Below are positions 42,947-50,969 of a DNA stretch of 51,724 bases, piece by piece. The stretch is from Streptococcaceae bacterium. Lineage in GTDB: Bacteria > Bacillota > Bacilli > Lactobacillales > Streptococcaceae. The first letter of the stretch is position 1; each line of letters starts with the position of its first letter. Position numbers and translations under genes: made by a program. The stretch covers positions 1 through 51,724 of the forward strand of contig JAIRUZ010000028.1 of assembly GCA_031254115.1 (NCBI GenBank). The letters run 5' to 3'. The notes beneath the pieces were generated by a model, which was given only the letters and a program-made list of their open reading frames with translations, made no database searches and was not told the origin of the DNA.

Positions 42947-42952
42947 TATAAT
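42944..42952 (+). promoter_or_regulatory. yqeG promoter, leaderless arrangement
   Basis: TGATATAAT overlaps the rlmH stop codon and ends 7 bases before the ATG at 42960. Confidence 0.75.
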
Positions 42953-42959
42953 GATAAGA

Positions 42960-43487
42960 ATGATTGAAAATTACACTGCAGATTTTTACGTGAAAGCTGC
43001 TTACGATCTCGACGCAAAGGCGCTCAAAAAGCTCGGGATTGCGCTTGTGCTCGTCGATTTGGACAATACGCTCATTGCATGGAATCAGCCCGAGGGAACA
43101 CCAGAGCTGCGCGCGTGGCTGGGCGAGCTGCGCGCCGCCGATATTCAGATTTGCGTGGTATCAAACAACCACTACAAGCGCGTGAAAACAGCGGTGGCGC
43201 CGTTTGGCGTTGATTTTGTGAACGATGCACTCAAACCCTTTACATGGGGAATCAAAAAAGCACTCAAGCGGTATTCTGTCAGCACTGACAAGGTTTTGCT
43301 TGTCGGTGATCAGCGCATGACAGACATTCGTGCAGGCAAGCGCGCAGGAATTCGCACGGTTTTAGTGAAGCCGCTGCTTGTCAGCGACCATTGGCAAACG
43401 CAGTTCAATCGCTGGCGCGAGCGCCGCGTGACGCGAAAAATTGAAGCGACGCAGGGTAAAACGATTTATAAGGATAAAATTGAATGA
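42960..43487 (+). CDS. yqeG: YqeG family HAD-IIIA phosphatase
   Basis: 175 residues. HAD motif I is LVDLDNTLIAW (DxDxT), motif II VVSNN, and the C-terminal motif VGDQRMTDIRAGKRAG. Related to phosphatidylglycerophosphate phosphatases, but the substrate is not established in this lineage. The ATG at 42951 lies inside the -10 box, so 42960 is the start. Translationally coupled to yqeH by a 4-base overlap. A one-mismatch palindrome at 43277 is read SVSTD. Confidence 0.9.
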   Translation: MIENYTADFYVKAAYDLDAKALKKLGIALVLVDLDNTLIAWNQPEGTPELRAWLGELRAADIQICVVSNNHYKRVKTAVAPFGVDFVNDALKPFTWGIKKALKRYSVSTDKVLLVGDQRMTDIRAGKRAGIRTVLVKPLLVSDHWQTQFNRWRERRVTRKIEATQGKTIYKDKIE

Positions 43488-44587
43488 CAGAAGAATGGGT
43501 GTGTATCGGCTGCGGCTCGAAAATACAGTCTGACGACAAGCTGGCTGCGGGTTTTTTGCCGCTGTCAGCGCTGACAAAAAAATTGGAAGAAACGCCAGAC
43601 GCAGAAATCATTTGCCAGCGGTGCTTTCGTCTGCGGCATTACAATGAAATCGCGCCGTCAAGTCTGACAGATGCAGATTTTTTGCGCCTGCTCAACAGTC
43701 TCGCTGACAAAAATGCGCTGATTGTGAATGTCATTGATATTTTTGACTTCAATGGCTCGCTGATTCCTAGGCTCGCGCGCTTTGTCGGCGGCAATGACGT
43801 GTTGCTCGTTGCCAATAAACGCGACGTGCTGCCGCATTCGCTGAAAGTGCACAAATTGACCGCTTGGATTGCTGAGGAAGCGAAAAAGGAAGGCCTTCTG
43901 CCGCTTGATGTGCGGGTGATTTCCGCAAAAAATCAGGACGATGTGCGTGATTTGATGCTCGAAATCGAGGCTTACCGCGCGGGGCGCGATGTGTATGTCG
44001 TCGGCGTTACCAATGTTGGCAAATCCACGCTGATTAATGCGATTATTCGGGAGGCCGCGGGCAACGAAAATGTTATCACGACAAGCCGTTTTCCTGGTAC
44101 AACGCTTGACAAAATCGAGATTCCGCTGGGCGACGGCACAGCTATCATTGATACGCCGGGAATTATTCACCGCGGGCAAATGGCGCATTACTTAAAGCCT
44201 GACGATTTAAAATACAGTTCGCCGCGCAAGGAAATCAAGCCCAAAACCTATCAGCTCAATCCAGAACAAACGCTGTTTCTTGGCGGTTTGGCGCGTTTTG
44301 ATTATCTTGCGGGTGCGCGCGCAGGCATTACAGCTTTTGTGGACAACGAGCTTGTGATTCATCGCACAAAGCAGGACGGCGCAACGGAATTTTTCGCCAA
44401 ACATGTGGGCGAACTCCTCAAACCAAGCGTCTCTGAAACGCTCGTCCGCAAAGAGTTCAAGATTTCCGAGACGTCCGATATCGTCTTTTCGGGTCTTGGC
44501 TGGATTCGCGTGCCGCAAGGCTCAAAAGTTGCGGCCTGGGTGCCAGACGGCGTCGAAGTCATTGTCAGACGCGCGTTGATTGGGTAA
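43484..44587 (+). CDS. yqeH: YqeH, circularly permuted ribosome-biogenesis GTPase
   Basis: 367 residues. Zinc finger CIGC...CQRC at about 6-47, then GTPase motifs in permuted order: NKRD (G4) near 110, SAKNQDD (G5) near 146, GVTNVGKST (G1) near 173 and DTPG (G3) near 223. Needed for 30S subunit assembly. The palindrome at 43563 (PLSALTK) lies in the zinc-finger loop between the two cysteine pairs. Confidence 0.95.
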   Translation: MTEEWVCIGCGSKIQSDDKLAAGFLPLSALTKKLEETPDAEIICQRCFRLRHYNEIAPSSLTDADFLRLLNSLADKNALIVNVIDIFDFNGSLIPRLARFVGGNDVLLVANKRDVLPHSLKVHKLTAWIAEEAKKEGLLPLDVRVISAKNQDDVRDLMLEIEAYRAGRDVYVVGVTNVGKSTLINAIIREAAGNENVITTSRFPGTTLDKIEIPLGDGTAIIDTPGIIHRGQMAHYLKPDDLKYSSPRKEIKPKTYQLNPEQTLFLGGLARFDYLAGARAGITAFVDNELVIHRTKQDGATEFFAKHVGELLKPSVSETLVRKEFKISETSDIVFSGLGWIRVPQGSKVAAWVPDGVEVIVRRALIG

Positions 44588-44590
44588 CGC

Positions 44591-45169
44591 ATGGATTTTA
44601 AGCGCACAAATAAAGCCAATTTGATTGCCTTTTCTTGGCAATTTGGTCAGCTGATTTTTACTGTTTTTTTAGTTGGTCTTTTGGGAAATGCCAGTCTGCA
44701 CGGCGCGCAGAGGAGTGTTCTTTTTCTGATTTTGGTTTTTTTCATTGCGCCTATTTGGCAAGGATTGACAGAGCTGGGCTATTTTATTGCCTATAAAAAA
44801 GGCTTTCATTCGACGGCAGAAGGTCATACGTATCGAGGGGTTTCATTTCCTCGTTTCATCAGCAACAGTGCAGATTATCTCAAAAAACGGGAAGATTTAA
44901 CGGTTTACGCCAAACGAATGCGGCTCGTATTTGCATTCTCCTGCGCTTTTTTCTTAGGCGTGTATTTTATTGTTTTTGCGTCTCTACTCACTCAGATGAA
45001 TCCAGCCGCGGCTCCGTTCCTGCTTTTTACCCTGCTCATGGCGAGTCTGGTTGGCGGAGAAATCATCTGGTGGGGTTATAAACGCGTATTTGCGAGGGTT
45101 TTTGGTCTTAAAATCGTGTGGCTTGAAAATAAGCGGCCATTTTTTGAAAGGAAGGGCGTGAGTGATTGA
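44591..45169 (+). CDS. Integral membrane protein, unknown function
   Basis: 192 residues with four hydrophobic segments (about 12-32, 40-58, 115-136 and 142-163) and a basic C terminus. It sits between yqeH and hflX, starting 3 bases after yqeH and overlapping hflX by 8, so it is in the same operon. I do not recognise the family; relatives often lack a gene here, so it may be lineage-specific. Confidence 0.75.
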   Translation: MDFKRTNKANLIAFSWQFGQLIFTVFLVGLLGNASLHGAQRSVLFLILVFFIAPIWQGLTELGYFIAYKKGFHSTAEGHTYRGVSFPRFISNSADYLKKREDLTVYAKRMRLVFAFSCAFFLGVYFIVFASLLTQMNPAAAPFLLFTLLMASLVGGEIIWWGYKRVFARVFGLKIVWLENKRPFFERKGVSD

Positions 45170-46406
45170 TTTAGAGGAGAAACAGGAACGCGTATTTCTT
45201 GCGGGTGTTGAGTTGTTTGAAAATGCGGCGGACTTTTCGAGCCAAATGCTTGAGCTTGCGCAATTGACGCAAACGGCTGGCGGGCTTGTGGTTGATGCGT
45301 TTACGCAAAAACGCGAAAAGCCAGACGGCAGATATTTGATGGGCTCAGGGAAAATCGACGAGATACGCGCGGCGATTGAGGCACAGGCTATTGATACTGT
45401 GATTTTTAACGCGCGTCTGACACCGCGGCAAAATGTCAATCTGGAAGCGGCTCTGGGCGTTAAAGTGATTGATAGAATGCAGCTAATTTTGGATATTTTT
45501 GCGCTGCGTGCGCGCTCGCACGAAGGCATGCTGCAAGTCGAAGAGGCACAACTGAAATATCTTTTGCCGCGGCTTGTCGGCAAAGGCATCATGCTCAGTC
45601 GCCAAGGCGGCGGCATTGGCTCAAAGGGACCTGGCGAGACGAAGCTTGAAACGGATCGCCGTTATATTCGTACGCGGCTTGAGATACTCGAAAAAGAGCT
45701 CAAAAAGGTAGAGAAAACGCGCGAAACGATTCGGCAAAAGCGCACGAAATCAGGCGTTTTTAGGATTGGACTGATTGGTTACACAAATGCGGGAAAATCA
45801 ACGTTTATGAATGCGCTTGTAGCAGCTGATAAGGCGCAATACGAGAAAAATGAGCTGTTTGCGACTCTTGACGCGACAACAAAAACGCTCCGATTGACGG
45901 ACGATTTTACGGTTTCATTGACTGATACGGTCGGCTTTATCCAAAATCTACCGCTAGAACTCATCACAGCGTTCAAGTCGACGCTTGAAGAATCGGCGGC
46001 TGTGGATCTACTGATTCACGTGGTGGACGCGAGCAGCCCGCATCATGAGCTACATGAGAAAACAGTCTTGAAAATCATGGAAGACCTTGCGCTGACAGCG
46101 ATTCCTGTGCTGACTGTTTATAACAAAATGGATAGTGCGCCGCCTGATTTCGTGCCGACTTTATCGCCGAGCGTTCAGCTGTCCATCAAAGAAAATGGAG
46201 GTGTAGAGCAGCTGAAACAAGCGCTTTTAGAGAAATTGCGGACGCTTTTTGAGCCGTTTGAGCTGGAACTTCCCTATGAAAAAGCCTATCAGCTCCCAGA
46301 ATTGCGCAAATTTGCTCTCGTGGAATCTGTCAGCGAGCAAGAACACGGCTATCAGCTGACAGGTCGCATTGCGCCAGCGCTCAGGTGGAAATTGGACGCG
46401 TATTAA
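45162..46406 (+). CDS. hflX: HflX, ribosome-splitting GTPase
   Basis: 414 residues: N-terminal nucleotide-binding domain, glycine-rich GGGIGSKGPGETKLETDRR hallmark near 147-166, GTPase G1 GYTNAGKST near 206 and DTVGFIQNLP (G3) near 252. HflX rescues stalled 70S ribosomes under stress. GTG start, with AAGGAAGGG upstream. Confidence 0.94.
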   Translation: MIDLEEKQERVFLAGVELFENAADFSSQMLELAQLTQTAGGLVVDAFTQKREKPDGRYLMGSGKIDEIRAAIEAQAIDTVIFNARLTPRQNVNLEAALGVKVIDRMQLILDIFALRARSHEGMLQVEEAQLKYLLPRLVGKGIMLSRQGGGIGSKGPGETKLETDRRYIRTRLEILEKELKKVEKTRETIRQKRTKSGVFRIGLIGYTNAGKSTFMNALVAADKAQYEKNELFATLDATTKTLRLTDDFTVSLTDTVGFIQNLPLELITAFKSTLEESAAVDLLIHVVDASSPHHELHEKTVLKIMEDLALTAIPVLTVYNKMDSAPPDFVPTLSPSVQLSIKENGGVEQLKQALLEKLRTLFEPFELELPYEKAYQLPELRKFALVESVSEQEHGYQLTGRIAPALRWKLDAY

Positions 46407-46409
46407 ATC

Positions 46410-46443
46410 AAAAGTCAAGTCCGTCAGCGGGTTTGGCTTTTTT
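46410..46443 (+). terminator. Terminator of the yqeG-hflX operon
   Basis: AAAAGTCAAGTCC and GGGTTTGGCTTTT pair through several wobbles around GTCAGC, then T residues. Confidence 0.7.
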
Positions 46444-46444
46444 A

Positions 46445-46453
46445 TGATAAAAT
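46445..46453 (+). promoter_or_regulatory. yhbY promoter, leaderless arrangement
   Basis: TGATAAAAT ends 6 bases before the ATG at 46460. Confidence 0.7.
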
Positions 46454-46459
46454 AACACT

Positions 46460-46768
46460 ATGGATTTAACGGGAAAACAAAAGCGCTATTTGCGCGCGCA
46501 GGCGGTTACGATTAAACCCGTCGTGCAAATCGGGAAAGCTGGGCTGACAAATGAGATTTTGGACAGCGTGCGTGCGGCAGTTGATAGTCGCGAGCTGATC
46601 AAGATTCAGATTTTGCAGAATTCAGACGCGACAACAGCCGAAGTGGCTGAAATGTGTGAGCGCATGGGCTTTGACGTGGTACAAATTATCGGGCGCCACA
46701 TCATCATTTTCAAAGTCGCTAGTCTCTTTAAAAATCGCAAGCTTTCGACGGCGGTGAAAGAGCTGTAA
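46460..46768 (+). CDS. yhbY: YhbY/CRM-domain ribosome assembly RNA-binding protein
   Basis: 102 residues with LTGKQKRYLRAQA, VVQIGKAGLTNEI and QIIGRHIIIFK, the full CRS1-YhbY domain. Associates with pre-50S particles. First gene of a second block, yhbY-nadD-yqeK-...-tmcAL. nadD starts immediately after its stop. Confidence 0.94.
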   Translation: MDLTGKQKRYLRAQAVTIKPVVQIGKAGLTNEILDSVRAAVDSRELIKIQILQNSDATTAEVAEMCERMGFDVVQIIGRHIIIFKVASLFKNRKLSTAVKEL

Positions 46769-47383
46769 ATGGCGCAAAATCTGGATTTGATTACACCGTT
46801 CACGAAAGTGAAACTTCAAACGCAAACGTCTGACGGCGAGCGCGCTATCGGTATTTTTTGGGGCGCATTCAATCCTGTTCACATTGCACATTTGACAATT
46901 GCCGACCAAGTCAGGCAACAGCTGCATCTTGAAAAAGTTCTCTTGATGCCTGAGTCTGACGGCGAATCGGGACACATTGCAACCATGCTTGCGCTTGCGC
47001 TGACAGGAAAAGAAGGCTTGTTGCTTGATACGTGCCGCTGTGCCAAGCGCGAAAAAACGATGCTTGATACTGTGCGCGAGCTCAAAAAGCTCAATCCTGA
47101 GCGCATGATTTATTTCATTATTGGCGGCGACATGGTCTCAGGCCTTGCACAATGGGATGGCATTGACGAATTGCTCGAGTTGGTACAGTTTGTAGGCGTG
47201 CAACGTCCAGGCGTTCGCGCGGGCACGAGTTATCCGATTTTGTGGGTGGACGTGCCGCAAATGGCAATTAGCTCGACGTTGATTCGTGAGCAGATTTCAA
47301 AAGGCCTCAAGCCGCATTTTTTGGTCGCGCCAAAAGTCTTGACTTATATTTTGAAAGAGAAATTGTATGTTAAAAATAGATGA
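46769..47383 (+). CDS. nadD: Nicotinate-nucleotide adenylyltransferase
   Basis: 204 residues. NAD synthesis enzyme with the nucleotidyltransferase motif [11 protein letters not shown] near 30-40 and [13 protein letters not shown] near the C terminus. The 25-residue N-terminal stretch before [14 protein letters not shown] is as in streptococcal NadD. Overlaps yqeK by 17 bases. Confidence 0.94.
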   Translation: MAQNLDLITPFTKVKLQTQTSDGERAIGIFWGAFNPVHIAHLTIADQVRQQLHLEKVLLMPESDGESGHIATMLALALTGKEGLLLDTCRCAKREKTMLDTVRELKKLNPERMIYFIIGGDMVSGLAQWDGIDELLELVQFVGVQRPGVRAGTSYPILWVDVPQMAISSTLIREQISKGLKPHFLVAPKVLTYILKEKLYVKNR

Positions 47384-47942
47384 TGTGCTTCTCAAAAAAG
47401 TGCGCGCAGTCATGTCACAGAAGCGTTTTGGACATTGCGTACGTGTGTCTGAAGCCGCGCGCGCACTGGCAACACGTTATGATTATGCGGATACAGAAAA
47501 AGCCGCGCTCGCAGGTCTCTTGCACGACTACGCAAAAGAAGTCAGCGATGCGGACTTCATTCGTTTGATCGAGACTTATCAGCTGGACGCGGCGCTCAAA
47601 AATTGGGGAAACGCGGTTTGGCACGGCAAAGTCGGCTTCTTGAAAGTCAGGGAGGATTTGGGGGTTGAAGATGCGGCTGTTTTGCGCGCAATTCAGGTGC
47701 ACACGGTGGGTGCGCGCGAGATGTCGTTGCTTGATAAAATTATTTACGTCGCCGATTACATTGAAGATGGGCGTGATTTCCCAGGCGTTGACGAAGCACG
47801 TGAACTTGCCAAAGTTTCGCTTGACAAGGCCGTCGCTTACGAAACGCGCGAGACGGTAAAGTATTTGGCCGCGCGCAATTTGCAGATTTATCCGGACACG
47901 CTTGCGACTTACAACAGCTATATTGGGGAGCTTACAAAATGA
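47367..47942 (+). CDS. yqeK: YqeK, HD-domain symmetrical Ap4A hydrolase
   Basis: 191 residues. HD motif LLHDYAKE near 51, downstream HGKVG near 92 and IQVHTVGA and [13 protein letters not shown] near 109-132 give the metal ligands. Splits diadenosine tetraphosphate to ADP. Next to nadD in nearly all Firmicutes. Confidence 0.93.
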   Translation: MLKIDDVLLKKVRAVMSQKRFGHCVRVSEAARALATRYDYADTEKAALAGLLHDYAKEVSDADFIRLIETYQLDAALKNWGNAVWHGKVGFLKVREDLGVEDAAVLRAIQVHTVGAREMSLLDKIIYVADYIEDGRDFPGVDEARELAKVSLDKAVAYETRETVKYLAARNLQIYPDTLATYNSYIGELTK

Positions 47943-48370
47943 TTCGAGCTGCAGAATTACGAGATGTGGCAGATCTTGCGCGGCTGTCAGGCGTTCTGGG
48001 CTATCCGATTTCAGAAACCGATGCTCTGTCAGCGCTGACAGAAACGTTAGCGGATAAAACGCACCTGATTTTCGTCGCTGAGGCTGAAAATGACGGGCGA
48101 GTGTGCGGATTTATTGAAGCCGAGCGCTATCACGCCGTCTACTCAAAAGAGTTGCTGTTCAATGTGCTGGGGCTTGTCGTCGACACGGACAAGCAAGGAC
48201 AGGGGCTTGGCGGCGCGCTTTTGAGAAAGTTGGAAGCCGAAGCGCGTGCGTGCGGAATTTCTGCCATTCGGCTAAATTCTGGCGAGCAGCGCCTAGAGGC
48301 GCATCAGTTTTACGCGGCTCAGGGCTACGTGAGTAATCATAGCCAAAAACGTTTTATCAAGAAATTATAA
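47939..48370 (+). CDS. GNAT family N-acetyltransferase
   Basis: 143 residues. Acetyl-CoA motif [20 protein letters not shown] (the Q/RxxGxG/A loop) near 80-100, followed by [22 protein letters not shown], typical of GNATs. Substrate unknown; it takes the place where other Streptococcaceae often have an isochorismatase-family gene. A perfect 16-bp palindrome at 48026 is read ALSALTE. Confidence 0.85.
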   Translation: MIRAAELRDVADLARLSGVLGYPISETDALSALTETLADKTHLIFVAEAENDGRVCGFIEAERYHAVYSKELLFNVLGLVVDTDKQGQGLGGALLRKLEAEARACGISAIRLNSGEQRLEAHQFYAAQGYVSNHSQKRFIKKL

Positions 48371-48387
48371 AGTTAGAAGAGGAAAAA

Positions 48388-48735
48388 ATGGTTGCCAGTC
48401 GCATTTATTTACAGCCAGATGCTGTGCCGACGCAGGCGATGATTCGCACGGCGAACCGGCTCTTTCGCCATTTTGGGAAAGAAGTCACCTTTCTGACGGG
48501 GCTTGAGCTGGCGGAAAATCCAACGCTGACAATGAATCGCCTGCGCTGGAAGCTTATTAGCAGCACGGATTTAGAGACGACGCCCTTTGAAAATGCCGTG
48601 CTCGATTTGACAGAAACGCGCGAAAGCTCAAACGTGCTCATCAAAACGCAGTTTGACGCATCATCGGCGCTTGTAAATCTTGTCGTGATTGACAAAAATG
48701 AAAAAATCATAGAAATGAGAAAAAATGGAAGCTAA
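48388..48735 (+). CDS. Conserved-looking hypothetical protein
   Basis: 115 residues, soluble, no recognised motif. Begins MVASRIYLQPDAVPTQAM and ends NLVVIDKNEKIIEMRKNGS; strand-rich C-terminal half. GAGGAAAAA precedes the ATG. Overlaps rsfS by 11 bases, so it is translated with it. Confidence 0.7.
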   Translation: MVASRIYLQPDAVPTQAMIRTANRLFRHFGKEVTFLTGLELAENPTLTMNRLRWKLISSTDLETTPFENAVLDLTETRESSNVLIKTQFDASSALVNLVVIDKNEKIIEMRKNGS

Positions 48736-49087
48736 AGAATTACTGGAAATCGTCGTGAAAGCGGCAGACGCAAAGCGCGCGGTGGACATCGTCGCGCTCG
48801 ACGTGGCCGAAATCTCAGGCGTGGCGGACACGTTTGTGATTATGGAGGCGACCAATACGCGCCAAATCGATGCGATTGTGGACGCGATTGACGCAGCGGC
48901 GACGCAGGCTGGGCTTGAAGTTGGTGGCAAAATTGAGGGTGACGCGCGCAGCGGTTGGGTGCTCCTTGACCTCGGCGATATCGTTGTCAACGTCTTTGAC
49001 CAAGAATCGCGCCTGCGCTACAATCTCGAAAAACTCTGGCGCGACGCCGCGCTCGTGGATCTCGGCGCTTGGATTCAACCAGAATAA
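48725..49087 (+). CDS. rsfS: Ribosomal silencing factor RsfS
   Basis: 120 residues. DVAEISGVADTFVIMEATNTRQIDAI, GDARSGWVLLDLGDIVVNVF and REKLW-like NLEKLWRDA are diagnostic. Binds L14 and blocks subunit joining in starvation. Confidence 0.94.
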   Translation: MEAKELLEIVVKAADAKRAVDIVALDVAEISGVADTFVIMEATNTRQIDAIVDAIDAAATQAGLEVGGKIEGDARSGWVLLDLGDIVVNVFDQESRLRYNLEKLWRDAALVDLGAWIQPE

Positions 49088-49091
49088 GGCA

Positions 49092-49817
49092 GTGGAAACA
49101 AACTACACAGAATTTTCCAAAGTCTACGACGCGATTATGGATGCCTCGCTTTACGAGAAGTGGTTGGCTTTTTCAGAACAACATTTTGCGCCGACGACGC
49201 ATGAAATCTTGGAGCTGGCTTGCGGCTCTGGAAAACTGAGCCAACTTTTCGCAGAAAAAGGCTACACCGTCACAGGTGTGGACTTGTCAGCCGAGATGCT
49301 TGAAATTGCAAAAAATCGCCTGCCAGAAGCTAGCTTTGCGCAAGCTGATATGCGAGAGCTTGACTATCAAGAAAGCTTTGATGCCGTGACCTGCTATTCG
49401 GATTCGCTTTGCTATCTGTCAGACCTGACAGAGCTGAAAATGGCCTTCGCGGGCGTTTTTCAGGCGCTCAAGCCTGGCGGCCGCTTTTTATTTGACGTCC
49501 ACTCGACTTACCAGACTGACAGCGCCTTTCCAGGCTTTTCCTATCATGACAATGCCGAGGATTTCGCTTTCGTCTGGGACGTTTATGCGGGCGACGAGCC
49601 ACATTCTATCAGCCATGAGCTGACTTTTTTCGTGAAAAACGCCGACGGCAGCTTTGACAGACGCGACGAAGTCCACGATGAGCGCACTTACGCGCGCAAT
49701 GAAATCCTGTCAGCGCTGACAGAAGTAGGCTTCACAGACTGTCAGGTTTTTTCTGACTTTACAGACGCTGCACCGTCTGAGAAAAGTTTACGCTGGTTTT
49801 TCGTATGTCAAAAATAA
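49092..49817 (+). CDS. Class I SAM-dependent methyltransferase
   Basis: 241 residues from GTG 49092 (METNYTEFSKVYD). SAM motif I ILELACGSGKLSQLF near 37-51, acidic loop VDLSAEML near 60, and QALKPGGRFLFDVHS near 128. Always found between rsfS and ylbM in Streptococcaceae; substrate not established. A perfect 16-bp palindrome at 49707 is read ILSALTE. Overlaps tmcAL by 13 bases. Confidence 0.88.
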   Translation: METNYTEFSKVYDAIMDASLYEKWLAFSEQHFAPTTHEILELACGSGKLSQLFAEKGYTVTGVDLSAEMLEIAKNRLPEASFAQADMRELDYQESFDAVTCYSDSLCYLSDLTELKMAFAGVFQALKPGGRFLFDVHSTYQTDSAFPGFSYHDNAEDFAFVWDVYAGDEPHSISHELTFFVKNADGSFDRRDEVHDERTYARNEILSALTEVGFTDCQVFSDFTDAAPSEKSLRWFFVCQK

Positions 49818-50911
49818 CAGGCATTATCGCTGAGTTCAACCCCTTTCACACCGGCCACGCATTGCTTTTGTCAAAAGCTCCAGGCGTCCGAGTGGTCGTC
49901 ATGTCAGGCAATTGGATGCAACGCGGCGAGCCGGCTTTTATCGACAAATGGCTGCGGGCAGAAATGGCGCTAAAAAACGGCGCAGATTTGGTCGTTGAGC
50001 TGCCGGTCATGGCGAGCCTGCAAGGTGCGGACTTTTTTGCAATGGGCGCGGTTGACATTCTTGAAAAATTGGGCGTCGACACGCTTTTATTTGGTTCAGA
50101 AAATGACACAGACTACCAGAAAATCGCCGAGATTTATACCGAAAAAGCAGAGGAAATGGCGGCTTACATGCAGACGCTGCCTGAGCTGATGAGCTATCCA
50201 CTGAAAATGGAGAAAGTCTGGGAAAAATTCGCGGCGGTCCGATTTGACGGCAACACGCCGAATCACATTTTGGGGCTTGCTTACGCAAAAGCGGCCGCAG
50301 GGACAACCATCCAGCTGCGCACGATCAAACGCGAAACAGGCTACAATGACACAAAAGTCGGCAAAAATTTTGCGTCGGCGACCGCGCTACGGACGAATTT
50401 AGAGGACAATCTCGATTTTATACCCAAAAATTCGCAGCCGCTCATCGAGAGTGCCTATAACACGACGTGGGACGATTTCTGGGAATTGCTCCGCTACAAA
50501 ATCACGGCCACAGACATTTCGCAGATTTATCAAGTCAATGACGAGCTGTCAAACCGAATCAAATCAGCGATTAAGAACGCTAACACTCTGTCAGCGCTGA
50601 CAGAAGCGGTTTACACCAAGCGTTACACGAAAGGTCACATCAGGCGTGTGCTGACGTACATTTTGCTTGATATTCCCAAAAAATTTGCGCTCCCAGAGAG
50701 CATTCATGTGCTTGGCTTCACAAAAAAAGGCCAAGAAATTCTCGCGCAGGCGCGAAAAAATGAAATTCCGCTTACGACGCGCATCGGCCAGCATCCGTGG
50801 GACACGCACACACAGCGCGCCGACGCCATTTACCAACTCGCAAGCCCTTCTATTCCAGAGCAAACTTACGCGAGAAAGCCGATAATCGTGCCGCCCCAGA
50901 CAGAAAGGTAA
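49805..50911 (+). CDS. tmcAL: tRNA(Met) cytidine acetate ligase (YlbM)
   Basis: 368 residues. AEFNPFHTGHALL at the N terminus holds the HxGH nucleotidyltransferase motif, and MSGNWMQRGEPAFIDKW follows. Makes N4-acetylcytidine at the wobble position of elongator tRNA(Met) from acetate and ATP. Last gene of the block; a perfect 16-bp palindrome at 50588 is read TLSALTE. No clear terminator follows within the 58-base gap. Confidence 0.92.
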   Translation: MSKITGIIAEFNPFHTGHALLLSKAPGVRVVVMSGNWMQRGEPAFIDKWLRAEMALKNGADLVVELPVMASLQGADFFAMGAVDILEKLGVDTLLFGSENDTDYQKIAEIYTEKAEEMAAYMQTLPELMSYPLKMEKVWEKFAAVRFDGNTPNHILGLAYAKAAAGTTIQLRTIKRETGYNDTKVGKNFASATALRTNLEDNLDFIPKNSQPLIESAYNTTWDDFWELLRYKITATDISQIYQVNDELSNRIKSAIKNANTLSALTEAVYTKRYTKGHIRRVLTYILLDIPKKFALPESIHVLGFTKKGQEILAQARKNEIPLTTRIGQHPWDTHTQRADAIYQLASPSIPEQTYARKPIIVPPQTER

Positions 50912-50969
50912 AGAAAAACAAAAATTACGACACGTTTTTTTCAACCGCTCAAGAGGGAGGACAAGAATA

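Larger units (their letters stand above)
176..50602. repeat. Dispersed palindrome TGTCAGCGCTGACA (14 exact copies)
   Basis: Exact copies start at 176, 590, 6186, 9728, 22042, 22877, 27339, 33641, 37779, 40087, 43563, 48027, 49708 and 50589. Those at 6186, 48027, 49708 and 50589 extend to the 16-bp CTGTCAGCGCTGACAG. One-mismatch copies start at 2175, 10203, 23537, 31935, 32483, 39346 and 43277. All are within coding regions: 12 exact copies encode LSALT and 2 encode VSAD. The third frame would contain TGA. The entry's range marks only first and last copy. Confidence 0.95.

Noticed and set aside
42951-43487. yqeG starting at 42951
   Set aside because: That ATG lies within the -10 hexamer; the start three codons later fits the promoter.
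44984-45616. 210-codon minus-strand frame across the start of hflX
   Set aside because: Overlaps two real genes, composition rich in Ser/Arg/Ile repeats typical of antisense frames.
176-50602. LSALT as a conserved protein motif
   Set aside because: It occurs in unrelated folds and the same DNA is read as VSAD in argR and apbE, so the DNA is the repeated unit.
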